Part shown: piece by piece, positions 6,968-16,025 of the stretch
Position numbering within the stretch: position 1 is the first letter of the stretch
Layout of the letters: each line of letters begins with the position of its first letter
Source of the DNA: Chara braunii
Lineage: Eukaryota; Streptophyta; Charophyceae; Charales; Characeae
NCBI GenBank assembly: GCA_003427395.1
Contig: BFEA01000524.1
Location: 875,890-897,519 of the forward strand
Length of the DNA: 21,630 nt
Direction of reading: 5' to 3'
Notes under the pieces: model-generated
Told to the model about the DNA's origin: nothing
The model's database searches: none
Seen by the model: only the letters and a program-made list of their open reading frames with translations
Position numbers and translations under genes: made by a program

Positions 6968-7605
6968 ACGTCCAGTTTTCGTATCCCCAGTAGGGCTGGC
7001 TTGCCCCTCACGACCTATCTATAGCGCAACAGGCAAACAAAGGACAAAGCGGCAAAGCATGCGTGCTCTACTCCCGGTGGGTTGGCATGGTGACCGTGAC
7101 CCAGTGCTTCGTCCAGGGCCCTTCACATGGCAACACCCTCTCCTTCCAGATGATCCACGTTGACAATGCCGACTCTCAAGGTTGAGTGCACTCGACTCCT
7201 CACATGAGAGGACTCTCAAGACAGAACACACATCCTCATGGTAAGAAGTGTCGAAGAGGGTAGATAAGGTTAAGAGCAACGTACCTCAATATAGTTGCCC
7301 CCAACCACAGATATTCTCACTAGATGACCTGACGTATTGCAATGACTAATCATTGTCTTGGCACCACCAGCATTATACCGCCATTCCACCTCAGCATCAA
7401 TCGCACATCAGATAGTTCTCATCACACTGCGAAACACCCAATATCACCACACAACCTTCCTGGCGATACCCCTCTCCTGCTTGCCTTTGCCCTCCTCACT
7501 ACACGCTACCCACAGTTGCTCACCCACCCAGCTAACCGCGTGCATGAACCGCACACACAGAAGACATGCGCCAGATCAGCGCAACGTACCACAACTCCGA
7601 TACCA
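6968..7605 (-). repeat. Dispersed repeat, internal module, copy 1
   Basis: This stretch aligns by eye with 10541-11150. Shared segments include AAGCGGCAAAGCATGCGTG, GGGTTGGCATGGTGACC, CGAAGAGGGTAGATAAGG and CCCCCAACCACAGAT, in the same order and spacing. In both copies it ends in a CTCCGATACCA site followed two or three bases later by an LTR-like repeat. Reading frames are short, differ between the copies and show no domain. It is probably the internal or promoter-bearing part of an LTR element lying on the minus strand. Confidence 0.7.
7591..7605 (-). promoter_or_regulatory. Candidate primer-binding site (tRNA-iMet type), copy 1
   Basis: The minus strand reads TGGTATCGGAGTTGT three bases after the ...CCTTGCA end of the LTR-like repeat. 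Plant LTR elements often prime from initiator Met tRNA with TGGTATCAGAGC (family knowledge); this differs at one base over the first eleven. The site is matched at the same place in copy 2 (11136-11150). Confidence 0.45.
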
Positions 7606-7608
7606 AAA

Positions 7609-8556
7609 TGCAAGGAAAATGAGCGATAGCAAAATTCAGAAACCAAGCCGCAGCATACACATGAAACCAGATAGTCTTGACCTCAAACCAAAAGCAGAAT
7701 TGCAACTCAAGTTACAACAAATCAGAGCACAACACAGCTCACAAATGACAATGTTCGAATAGTCTCCTCATCATCATCAATGAACCAATGTCGATACCGT
7801 ATCTGGCGCTCAGCGCCCAGTCTACAAATGGCAGATCCTATCTAAGCCTATCTACAATGTCGCTGGTGACGTCAACAGCTTCCCAAAGTACGAGCAGATC
7901 TCGGCCAATGCCGTTCGCATCAAGCACCAGGTATGTCCCTCGCTTCACTCACACCCTCGATCCTCCACACATGCCACATGCACCCGAAGACCACCATGCG
8001 CCCCATCCAGCAACGCGTAGGCCAGTCCGGCTGTGGCTACCTGCTTCTTCCCTGCTCGCCCGTGAGCGCGTAGGCACTCGCTTCAGCAGCTGGCGCAGCA
8101 GCGCTTGCGCATAAGCAGCGAGTGCCCGAATGTCAAATGCGGAGGCAGGAACTTCCCTTTATGGAAGTGGCCTGCCAGCTGCATGCTGCCTGGCTGCACT
8201 GGGCCCCTGCCCAGAAGCTTTCGGTAGGCCCCAAGTGGCCTGAGGTCATAATATTCCGCAGGGCCCCGGGTGGTTACGAGTGTCCAACTGCCGTACGTGC
8301 TGCGTGCAGTTGGTGCCTCGTGTCTGGCCCAGGGCCTGTTTCCAGAGAACTCAGGAAGGGCCTAGAAGCCCTCGACCGGATACCGTTACCCACGGCCTGG
8401 GTCCATTCAAGAAACTGACGCAGCATAACTGTCTGAGCCCCATTTTGCGAAAAAGGACAAAATAGGCCTCATGTGATTTTACAGGGCCGCCTTCACTTAG
8501 GGCGGCCATGCTTGATGAAAGGCCCCGAAATGCTCAGAGCGGGCTGTGGCCTCGCA
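7609..8556 (-). repeat. LTR-like repeat, copy 1 (TG...CA ends)
   Basis: On either strand it starts TG and ends CA: plus TGCAAGG...GTGGCCTCGCA. It aligns by eye with 17108-18021 over its whole length, including ATGAG(C/T)RATAGC near one end, a GGCGCTCRGCGCC hairpin (7805-7817), CAGCACCAGGTATGTC, GCAGCGCTTGCGCA and TTCACTTAGGGCGGCC. The other copy has no internal sequence, so these are the full ends of a repeat unit. Orientation minus is chosen because the primer-binding-like site lies just below 7609. It could be the 5' LTR of the gypsy remnant at 1457-6250, which has the same orientation, but that link is unproven. Confidence 0.65.
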
Positions 8557-9300
8557 AATGAATCAATCGCATTAAACTAATGCAGAAGGCACCTCAGATA
8601 GTTGCTCCGTACAAGAGGCAACTTTAAGAGAGTACACACAGTAGTTGATTCTGGAGCCTGCAATCTCCAGATTTCATGTTATGCAGACTCCGATTTACTT
8701 TTCCACTTGCTTTAATTCTTTGTTTTGTTTTCTCTGGAAATGCAGAGCCTCTTTTTAGTTGGAGCTTGCAATGTTCTCAGAGCACTTCGAATTGAGAGGG
8801 GAGGACAGTTGGGGATGGCGGGATTTGAACCTGCAACCTGCCCAATTATTTGCGGTATTTCAAGTTTCTAACTTGCTTGGACTTGAACTGGGGACCAAAC
8901 AAAGCATAAACAGTTTTTTTGTTGTTTTTTGTTTTTACTGTTCTGAAGCAGACGAGTTTTGAGCGTGGGACCTGAATGTACAGTCCCTAATTGCCTAGCA
9001 TAGTGATAGGATCTTTTTGGCTTGTAGTTTTCGGCTTTTCTTTTGGTAGGCGGACACTGTACCCTAGGCAAGTAGCTGCTCCTCAAAGTGACGAATTGGG
9101 GCAAAGCCCTCTTGGTGAGACTAGAGAGGCACTACTTTCAGCACTGCCCAAGGAGAGAGAGAGTGCAGCCATAACCAGTGAGAACTTGCTGTTCAGTGGA
9201 CGGTTTCTCGAGCAGATTGTTGCATATTGCTCAGAGAGGCCGGGCCTTCAATTATCCATCACCTTTTTCTGGTTTCATCAACTATTTGCAAGGCCAATGC
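8557..9300. other. Unclassified spacer with a tRNA-T-arm-like trace
   Basis: No gene is supported. The minus strand at about 8845-8812 reads GCAGGTTCAAATCCCGC followed by CATCCCCA, like the T arm and acceptor 3' strand of a tRNA, but no matching 5' half is visible upstream. T-rich tracts occur at about 8910-8935. Confidence 0.4.
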
Positions 9301-9475
9301 GCGATAGCTAAATGACAGAAATTCAGAATGGAAAATCACATTGAAAGCCAGAAAGTCGAACGCTGTCCAGAAAGCAGATATGCACTGATATTCACCAACA
9401 GAGAACCAAAGCACCGAATTCAAATGTCAATGAGAGCATACTCTCGCCACCACCAATGTATGTATCCAGAGCCCT
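9301..9475. repeat. Fragment of the LTR-like repeat (copy 2 subtype)
   Basis: The segment from GCGATAGC to CTCTCGCCACCACCAA matches 11168-11341 closely, including GTCCAGAAAGCAGATATGCA and TGATATTCACCAAC. The match stops on both sides, so this is a lone fragment of that repeat subtype. Confidence 0.85.
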
Positions 9476-10479
9476 TTGAAACGGTATTCACCTGTTAGCA
9501 GTAGCGAATGCAGATCCCAGGGCTCGATCCCTAGTTCTTACCTTACCTGTGTACAGTATCTGTGTCGACCCCGAGAGTTGAACCCGTGACCTGTGTATTC
9601 ACAACAGTTGGTAGGAGGTCGTAGGTTCGTAGGTTGTAGGGGTTCGATCTGTAGACCTGTAGGATAGAGGTCTTAGTGAGTTCTAGAAGTCGTAGCTGTA
9701 GCTCTTCTCAAGGGTCAAGGTCGTAGCTGCTACAGTCCTGAAAGGTTAAGGTCATAGCTGCTACAGTGTTCCAAAGGCCAAGCCCACAGACTTCCGGAAG
9801 GTCCGGAAGTGGCCTTTTGAAGTTGCATCACGTTTGGACAGAGGCAAGTGGGCAAGTGGTGAGCCCAACTGCGTTACGTCGGCAGTGCGACTGCAACGAG
9901 TCGGCAGTGCAAACCCATGCAGTCAGCGGTACCGGTCCCAGTCAGTCACAGTCCAGTCAAGCAAGTACCGTGTGGGACTGTGTGCACCCAGGGCATGGGA
10001 AAGGGGCAAACCAACAAGTTACAGAAGTATAAATCAAGAGGCAGGGCCCAGCCATTCATTCATTCCTGCGTAAGCCATCCGGAAGCGCTGCTTGAGCGAC
10101 TTGTGCGAGGTGGTCTCCAGAGTGCCCGAAGACGAAGTGGGCTGAAGGAGACAGTTAGACATAGCTAGGAGAGGGACAGCCGCCATAGCCGCCATAGCTG
10201 ATAGGCGAGTGTATGAGTACGAGAGTGTGTGTACACGTGTGGGATATCCAGGGTGATCCAGAGTGAGTGAGTATGAACAGTGGTGTTGGACAGAGTGATG
10301 AGAGTTGGGTTGTACAGGCTCTGACGCGCCATAGCATGTTGAAGAGAGCTTGTATCTGAACTGTGTGTTCGACTTCCATATCTTTGAACTTTTGGGCGCT
10401 GTGCGCCAGTGTGGTCCACCATCTGTTTGCATGTGTGCGAAGTGGAAAAGAAAGCGATTCTGATTGCACCTTCCTCCCG
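9476..10479. other. Unclassified spacer, with short direct repeats
   Basis: Holds GTAG-rich DNA (about 9600-9700), a repeated 20-mer (AAGGTCGTAGCTGCTACAGT at 9717-9736; one mismatch at 9748-9767) and CTTCCGGAAG near 9789. A long minus-strand frame exists at 10034-10639, but it shows no domain, spans the start of a dispersed repeat and is mostly open in other frames too, so it is not called as a gene. Confidence 0.4.
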
Positions 10480-10540
10480 TACTATTTTTATACTCGCGTA
10501 CAGCACGAGTCGTGTACCCCGCCGGAGTCTCTTTATAGAC
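10477..10540 (-). promoter_or_regulatory. TATA-like boxes, repeat copy 2
   Basis: The minus strand carries TCTATAAAG (10539-10531), matching the site in copy 1, and downstream a stronger GAGTATAAAAATAG (about 10494-10481). Both would direct minus-strand transcription out of the repeat. This is a prediction from sequence only. Confidence 0.35.
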
Positions 10541-11150
10541 AGTCCGGTCCCTCATAAGGCTGGCCTGCCCGACATGCCCTCTACAGCGCAGCAAGCAGAC
10601 CAAAGGACAAGCGGCAAAGCATGCGTGTACTAGTCCCAACGGGTTGGCATGGTGACCATGCCCCGAGTGCTTCGTCCAAGGACCTTCAGAGACATCCCCC
10701 GTCTCTCACCAGCTTGCTCCCTAGGAAGAATGTTGACTCTAAGGTTGAGCGCTCACGACACCTTACAACGAGAGGACTATCAAGACAGAACCCACTTCCT
10801 CACAGTAAGAACTGACGAAGAGGGTAGATAAGGTAAGGAGCAACATATCTCATAATGCTGCCCCCAACCACAGATTTCTCACCAGTAACCTGATGAGCAT
10901 TTATGACGACCGGTCGATGCCTCGGCACAACCCACAATACAATGCACCTCGGCTTAAATGCCATGTCATCAAGCTCTCATCATCCAGCGTGCGCCCCTAC
11001 GTCACCGCATAGCCTTCCTGGCGCGCCCATGCGACCCTGGGCTGCCAACACACCAACACAAGCATTATCACTGCCCCACCATATCCAGCGAAGCACCAAA
11101 CAGCTATTGCGAAGGAGCCAGCAGAGCGCCTCGGACCAGCTCCGATACCA
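10541..11150 (-). repeat. Dispersed repeat, internal module, copy 2
   Basis: Diverged duplicate of 6968-7605, in the same orientation, with many small insertions and substitutions. It includes the CTCCGATACCA end at 11140-11150, beside the LTR-like repeat at 11154. It is not an adjacent tandem copy, since about 2 kb of unrelated DNA separates the two units. Confidence 0.7.
11136..11150 (-). promoter_or_regulatory. Candidate primer-binding site (tRNA-iMet type), copy 2
   Basis: The minus strand reads TGGTATCGGAGCTGG, three bases from the ...CCTTGCA end of the LTR-like repeat. It matches TGGTATCAGAGC at eleven of twelve positions. Confidence 0.5.
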
Positions 11151-11153
11151 AAT

Positions 11154-12130
11154 TGCAAGGAAAATGAGCGATAGCGAAACGACAGAAACCCAGAATGCAA
11201 AGTCACATTGAAAGCCAGAAAGGCGAACGCTGTCCAGAAAGCAGATATGCACTGATATTCACCAACGGAGAACCAAAGCACCGAATCCAAATGTCAATGA
11301 GAGCATACTCTCGCCACCACCAACGTAGGTATGCAGATCCCTTCCTCCTACTTGGCGCTCAGCACCCAGACAACGATCACACATCTACAACTTCGCCTAC
11401 GAATTAAAAATGCAACCGGTTGACATCAGCAGCAAGAACCGAAGTAGACCATCGCCAGGACCAGGTACATGCCCTCACATCATCAACCTCATCTCTATCA
11501 CCCTCTCACCCTCGACTTCTACCCCCGCGTCTTCTCCCTCATACACAAAGACCACTACCACCTCCACTGGCCGTCCAATCCGAACCCGCCTATGGTTCGG
11601 CTATGGTGCTGCCCTCAGAAGCCCCCTGCTTCCTCGAGACACCCGCGAGCACCTGCACCAATGCGCTAATGCAGCAGCCCGAGAGCACTAGCTCCAGCAG
11701 CGCTGCTGCCACATCTGCACGGCGCACGCAAGTGCCTGAATGCATCCCTCGGCGCCTGACACTTTCCTATATGGAAAGTGTGGGCGCACTGCCTGCTCTT
11801 CCACGTCAGGACCGAGTTTCCAGTAGCTTCACTCTAGGCCAAATTGTTTGCGCCAAGAACCGTTCAGACAGTGGCCTGGGACTGAATTGGTTAGGCGTGC
11901 ACAACCACCCAGGCGCAAATGTGCGGTGTTCACCGGCTGGAAGGCTCACAAATATTTTGGATTCTCACGAGCGAGGCGAGTGTAACTGGCGCATGGCAAC
12001 TGTCTGGCACCCACCAAAATTTGCAGAAAATGACGAGTCCAGGGCTCATTGCGATTCAGGGGGCCCACCTTCAGGATGGGCACACACCTGTTGAGGGGCC
12101 TTATGACAATATGCCGAGGGGTAAAACCCC
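11154..12130 (-). repeat. LTR-like repeat, copy 2 (divergent subtype)
   Basis: Begins TGCAAGGAAAATGAGCGATAG like the other two copies and keeps a degraded GGCGCTCAGCACC hairpin. Much of the middle differs; the first 190 bp match 9301-9475 instead. A perfect inverted repeat (ACACTTTCC, TATAT, GGAAAGTGT) lies at 11759-11781. The far end is uncertain; CCCCTGCA at about 12135 is a possible TG...CA terminus. Reading frames across it are Ser/Pro/Thr-rich and domain-less. Confidence 0.5.
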
Positions 12131-12307
12131 TGCATATTTTGTATGTGACTATTCAATTCTAATTTTCTGTGGAGTTGCAGTCCAGAGTGATCTCATCTCA
12201 ATCCAGTGTGTAATTGAAGTGCTTGTGATTTTGGAAATTTGTAACAACAAGGGTCAAAGGGTTCATGACCCAAACCAGCAAATTCGGAATTCCGCAGATT
12301 GTTGAGG

Positions 12308-12372
12308 GTTCCACCTCCTGATGCGTCGGTTCAACTCCGACGAGACAATCTTTCATCATAAGTTTTATTCTT
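12308..12372. repeat. tRNA-T-arm-like module, copy 1
   Basis: CCTCCTGATGCGTCGG, then TTCAACTCCGACGAGACAATC and CATCATAAG, followed by T-rich DNA. The GTCGG/TTCAACT/CCGAC part forms a perfect 5-bp stem with a 7-base loop, like a tRNA T arm. Related copies lie at 19024 and 19121, both followed by the same kind of T/G-rich DNA. Confidence 0.6.
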
Positions 12373-12945
12373 CTGTGTCTTTGCTTTTTTTTTGGTACTT
12401 GTATTTTTTGGGTTTGCCTCTTGTGTGCTTGTGTGTTGCCTGGCCTTCCGCCTTCCTCGTGCCTTTCAGCTTTTGTTCTTTGTTGCTGCCTGCTGTCCTA
12501 TGCCTTGTTGCCTTATGACTTTGTGTGCCCACCCACCTCCCCCTTGATTCCTGCCTTTGTTCTCTGTTGCCACTCATTGTCAAATGCCTTGTTGCCTCGT
12601 GCCTTTGTCTTTATCGTTTTTCATTTGCTTTTCCCTTGCTGCCTTGTACTGTTTGTCATTGTTGCCTAGTGCTGTTTGTCTGCCCACTTGTCTACCCCGT
12701 GCCCTCCTGCTGCTTGCCGTTCGATGCCTTGTTGTTTCTTGACCTTTGCCTTGCTTTTGTTCTGCGAGTGCCTTATTGTTTGGCTTGGTTCTTGCCTTAT
12801 GGTTCCTTTTGCTTCATGGCCTTTCAGACCTTGGCTTTATGTGCATTCCTCTCATGGGCATCCTAGGCTGCGGGTTCTTTTCCATGTGTTGTTTATAAGC
12901 ACACCAAGATGTGGCCAGTGCGGCTTCGCCCTCGTGTTTTAGTTG
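12373..12945. repeat. GCCTTG-rich degenerate repeat, copy 1
   Basis: Strand-biased DNA (plus strand rich in T, C and G, poor in A) with many irregular repeats of TTGCCTTGTGC and GTGCCCTCC type. It resembles 18560-19380, which has the same motifs and a flanking T-arm-like module. Open frames on the plus strand are Cys/Leu-rich products of this composition. Confidence 0.55.
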
Positions 12946-13994
12946 TACTGAATATTGTTGTCGGTTGCATTGACATTTGAAGACAGGACAATGAATAGTT
13001 AATGGAGAAAGGCGAAGCAGGTAAGATATAAGCGAAGGTTCCACAGCGTGGCATGAACAACATGGGTGACGAGAAGTGGTAGGTCCACATGGCAATGGAG
13101 AGCACATTTCTGTGGCAATAAAGTCTAAGAATTATGCAGTAGGATTACCATAGTCATTGAAGAATGGATTGAGTTCTTTCAGTGCGTTCATAGTGCATTC
13201 ACATTAACGTATATATGAGAAATGGGAACGAGCAGAGGTGTCGCATTTCGTGCATTCAAATTCACCAATGATAAGTAAATGAGTCAAGACACTCCGTGTC
13301 CACCGGCAAGTTGGAATAGGAAGCAGAGGGAAACAACTCGAGATAGGACGATGACAGAGGTGAAGGACATCCAAAAGGACAACTTCACATGCTGAGAATT
13401 GACATAAAATCGAAAATGAGCAGGTGTTCTGTCCTGTCAAAGTCTGCGCACGTCTGAATAACTCTGATTGTCTACCTCTGTGATGCACTGATGTCCCATT
13501 TATTCAACCCGTAGGTTGGATGTGCATGTGGCCTTGTGCATGGCTCTTTCGTACTATATAGGTAGCCGGATCTTAGAACGTGTACAGTTCACTATGCCTG
13601 CATCATTGCAGGTGTTGCGCAGATTATCGGTGAACCCAACCAAATGCGGCCAAGCTTGGCATGCACCCAAACTCGAATGCGGGCAGTTGTACGCACAGAA
13701 TGTATTCATAATATGATGGACATTGACGACAATGTCACGGAAATGCTTTGACAACTGAGGAACCGCGCAGTTTCTCATGGAGTGCAATGTAGGACGCTGC
13801 AGCAAGGTTGGCGTTTGCTACACCAGCAAAAGATTGTCGTCAGCCCACCCGCGTACTCATCACAGCACATATTCTCCAATCCGATCACGGTTCCCCCATT
13901 TCCCCACAATGCGACCACGCTTTCCCCATTTCCGACCCCACAATGCGCTCATTTACCTCGCGCATCTCCGACCCCACAATTCGATCATGCTTCC
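12946..13994. other. Unclassified spacer DNA
   Basis: No convincing gene, RNA or repeat. Short frames occur on both strands, without family motifs that I can defend. Confidence 0.4.
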
Positions 13995-14203
13995 GCTATT
14001 TCCCCCTGGACACGAGTAGCGCAGATGCTCCCCTCTTCGACTATCGCCGCAGCTATACCAACGGCGGCACCCCATTCCCCTATCCCCTAATAAACGCTGG
14101 ATGCAAAAAATACGAGATCCCCACGTCAACGAGGGAAATTGGTCATGGTCATGCTACTCGTGGGATTGTCTCGTGGAATTGCATATTGCTTATTTATTCA
14201 TTT
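13995..14203. repeat. Direct repeat R1, copy 1
   Basis: TTTCCCCCTGGACACGAGTAG through CTTCGACTATCGCCGCAG, TAATAAACGCTGGATGCAAA and GGTCATGGTCATGCTACTCG. It is paired with 14434-14702. It lacks about 70 bp present in the second copy. Confidence 0.9.
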
Positions 14204-14207
14204 ATTC

Positions 14208-14425
14208 GTCCCGTCGCGCAGACTGCATGCCCACCTCCCTGAATTTGCGCTGATTCCCGAAATGCACGATTCCCTGACAGTGTCACGCTCGGATAGATTT
14301 CACAATACATATACGTAATGAGTATACGTAATGACTATGCTTCTCTCCCGTTACGTAGCATTCCCATCACCGCACGACTGTCCTCAAGGCCAGTTCCGTG
14401 AATCGTTTATCGTACCATTCCCATC
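14208..14425. repeat. Dispersed repeat R2, copy 1
   Basis: Begins CGTCCCGTCGCGCAGACTGC and holds CCCACCTCCCTGAATTTGCG, ATTCCCGAAAT and TATACGTAATGAGTATACG. Copies lie at 16026-16245 and 16380-16485. Each copy is preceded by a (TTTA/TATT)n tract, a common landing site or tail for mobile repeats. Confidence 0.85.
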
Positions 14426-14433
14426 CCGTTTCC

Positions 14434-14702
14434 CCCATTTCCCCCTCGACACGAGTAGCGTAGATGCTCCCCTCTTCGACTATCGCCGCAGCGATACCAA
14501 TGGCGGCACCCCATTCCTCTATCCGCTAATAAACGCTGGATGCAAAGAATACAGAGATCCCAATACCTTCCCAATGTCAACAAAAAATAATAGTGCCCTG
14601 GCCCCCAACGCCCAAATGATCTCCTTCCCAACGCGTCGGTCATGGTCATGCTACTCGTGGGATTGACTCATGCAATTGCTTACTGCTTATTGCTTATTTA
14701 TT
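14434..14702. repeat. Direct repeat R1, copy 2
   Basis: Same sequence as 13995-14203 with few differences, plus an extra segment of about 70 bp (about 14560-14635, with ACAAAAAATAATAGTG). R1-R2-R1 makes a repeat sandwich from 13995 to 14702. Confidence 0.9.
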
Positions 14703-14711
14703 TACTAGGCT

Positions 14712-14772
14712 GCACCGGCACCCGGCCGGTTGGGCCCTGGGGGGTCCGCCCGGGTGAACCGGGCGACGCTAC
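14712..14772. repeat. GC-rich imperfect inverted repeats
   Basis: Contains ACCCGGCCGGTTGGGCCC and CGCCCGGGTGAACCGGGCG, which can fold on themselves. Related motifs in opposite orientation occur at 15884-15982 (CCCGGTGGCCAACCGGGCGG). Confidence 0.5.
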
Positions 14773-14867
14773 AACAGGGCAAGGATATATATATATTTTT
14801 TTCTGAAGGTGGGGCTGTGCTGCGCTGCACTAGAGGACCCCGAATCCGCAATAAAAAAATGAACTTG

Positions 14868-14990
14868 GGGGTTGGTTGGGGAGGGGGTGGGGGGTGGGGG
14901 CGGGGGGTGGGATAGGGGGATGCTGGGGGCGGGATGTCAGCGGGGGGTCTCGCCTGGGGGTTGGGGTTGGGGTCTGAGGGATGTCAGTGG
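14868..14990 (+). repeat. G-rich tract with G-quadruplex potential
   Basis: Plus strand has many runs of three to six or more G separated by short loops (for example GGGGAGGGGGTGGGGGGTGG). It meets the G3+N1-7 pattern several times over. Frames translated across it are Gly- or Pro-rich artefacts. Confidence 0.8.
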
Positions 14991-15022
14991 TGGTTGTGAC
15001 AGACCTTGCAGGTGTGTCTGTG

Positions 15023-15078
15023 GAAGAAGAACAAGAAGAGGAGGACGAAGAAAAAGAAGAAGAAGAAGAAGAAGAGTA
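15023..15078. repeat. (GAA/GAG)n polypurine tract 1
   Basis: Plus strand is an almost uninterrupted run of GAA, AAG and GAG triplets. Long polypurine mirror-like tracts can form triplex DNA. Confidence 0.9.
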
Positions 15079-15158
15079 AGGGGATGACAAGACCGGGAAA
15101 AAAAAAATAACAGGCCTGGAGAGAAACCATGTCCACATTGCCCCACAATCAATTACAC

Positions 15159-15161
<3 letters not shown>

Positions 15162-15214
<53 letters not shown>
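15162..15214. repeat. (CT)n followed by (CA)n
   Basis: CT run 15162-15197 running directly into CA repeats 15198-15214. It separates the two polypurine tracts. Confidence 0.95.
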
Positions 15215-15379
15215 GGAAGAAGAGGAGGAGGACGAGGATAAGAGGAAGAAGAAGAAGAAGCAGAAGAAGAAGAGGAGGAGGAAGAAGAAGAAGAAGAAGA
15301 AGAAGAAGCAGCGAAGGAGGACAGGACGAGGAGGAGGAGGAGAGGACGAGGAGCAAGAGGAAGAGCGACAAGAAGAAGA

Positions 15380-15382
<3 letters not shown>
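15215..15382. repeat. (GAA/GAG)n polypurine tract 2
   Basis: About 170 bp of GAA/GAG/AAG triplets with a few ACG and GCA interruptions. The translated Lys/Glu-rich or Leu/Ser-rich frames are repeat artefacts. Confidence 0.9.

Positions 15383-15416
<34 letters not shown>
15383..15416. repeat. (CT)n microsatellite
   Basis: Pure CT run joined directly to the polypurine tract, so strand composition switches sharply at 15383. Confidence 0.95.
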
Positions 15417-15420
<4 letters not shown>

Positions 15421-15657
15421 TAACACACTCACCGTGGTGCGCGTCAAGGGGCGTCGGGGCGCGTCGGCGGGCAGCGTGATGGCGTTCAGCGGGTGTCGAC
15501 TCCGTTGGCGATGGCTATCGGGGGGCGTCGACTCCGTTGGCGGGCAAGCGGTTCGACACTTCCCGAAGGCTGCACTCGGACGGACGAAGTGAGGTGACGG
15601 CGGGGGTACGCAGGCAACCACCAAGGCCGAAGAAGGCGGGAAAACAGGAACAGAAAG

Positions 15658-15798
15658 AAAAAAAAAAAAGGGCCGGTAGGCCCGATTTGAAACATTTCAA
15701 ATCGTGGCCCATCTGGGCCATCGATCTTGGAGACCAACGGCGCAGATGGGCCCCGATTTGAAATGTTTCAAACCGTCCCTACCGGCCCTTTTTTTTTT
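15658..15798. repeat. Long inverted repeat (foldback hairpin), 50-bp arms
   Basis: Left arm 15670-15719 (GGGCCGGTAG...) and right arm 15739-15788 (...CTACCGGCCC) are reverse complements at 45 of 50 positions by my count. The loop is 19 nt. Outside the arms a run of 12 A (15658-15669) faces a run of 10 T (15789-15798), adding pairing. Each arm also contains a small palindrome, GATTTGAAA-CA-TTTCAAATC or its partner. It could be a foldback/MITE-type element, a recent inverted duplication, or the source of a hairpin RNA. No flanking target duplication is clear. Confidence 0.9.
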
Positions 15799-15851
15799 CT
15801 TATTTTTCCATACACGGCCTCCTTTGGGGGGGAGAAGGTCCCCCGCGACCA

Positions 15852-15875
15852 AAAAAAAAAAAAAAAAAAAAAAAC
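15852..15875. repeat. Poly(A) run
   Basis: Twenty or more A residues on the plus strand, followed by CCTCC. It may be the tail of a retroposed segment, but no body or target duplication was identified. Confidence 0.7.
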
Positions 15876-15883
15876 CTCCACGA

Positions 15884-15982
15884 TGCGCTGGGGCCGCCCG
15901 GTGGCCAACCGGGCGGAACGACCGGCCAGGCGGCCTGGCCCCCCGCCCGGGCGGGGAGCCGGGCGCCGGGCGGCCCGGAGTA
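15884..15982. repeat. GC-rich cluster of nested palindromes
   Basis: Very high GC with GGCCAGGCGGCCTGGCC, CCGCCCGGGCGGGG and GCCCGGTGGCCAACCGGGC, all of which can form short hairpins. It is followed by TTTATTTATTTATTTGG and an R2 repeat copy. Confidence 0.6.
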
Positions 15983-16025
15983 CAGCCTAGTTTATTTATT
16001 TATTTGGTTATTTATTCATTTATTC

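Noticed and set aside
10034-10639. Minus-strand frame of 201 codons
   Set aside because: No recognisable domain, extends into a dispersed repeat whose other copy does not keep the frame, and has overlapping long frames in the same region.
11420-12094. Plus-strand frame of 224 codons, Ser/Pro/His-rich
   Set aside because: Lies within an LTR-like repeat; composition alone can keep it open, and no homologous frame exists in the other copies.
13204-13805. Possible transposase trace (a WPHLVGFTDN segment on the minus strand, faintly like HARBI1-type nucleases)
   Set aside because: Only one short segment resembles the family, the expected later motifs are absent in all frames, and stops are frequent. 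A profile search would settle it.
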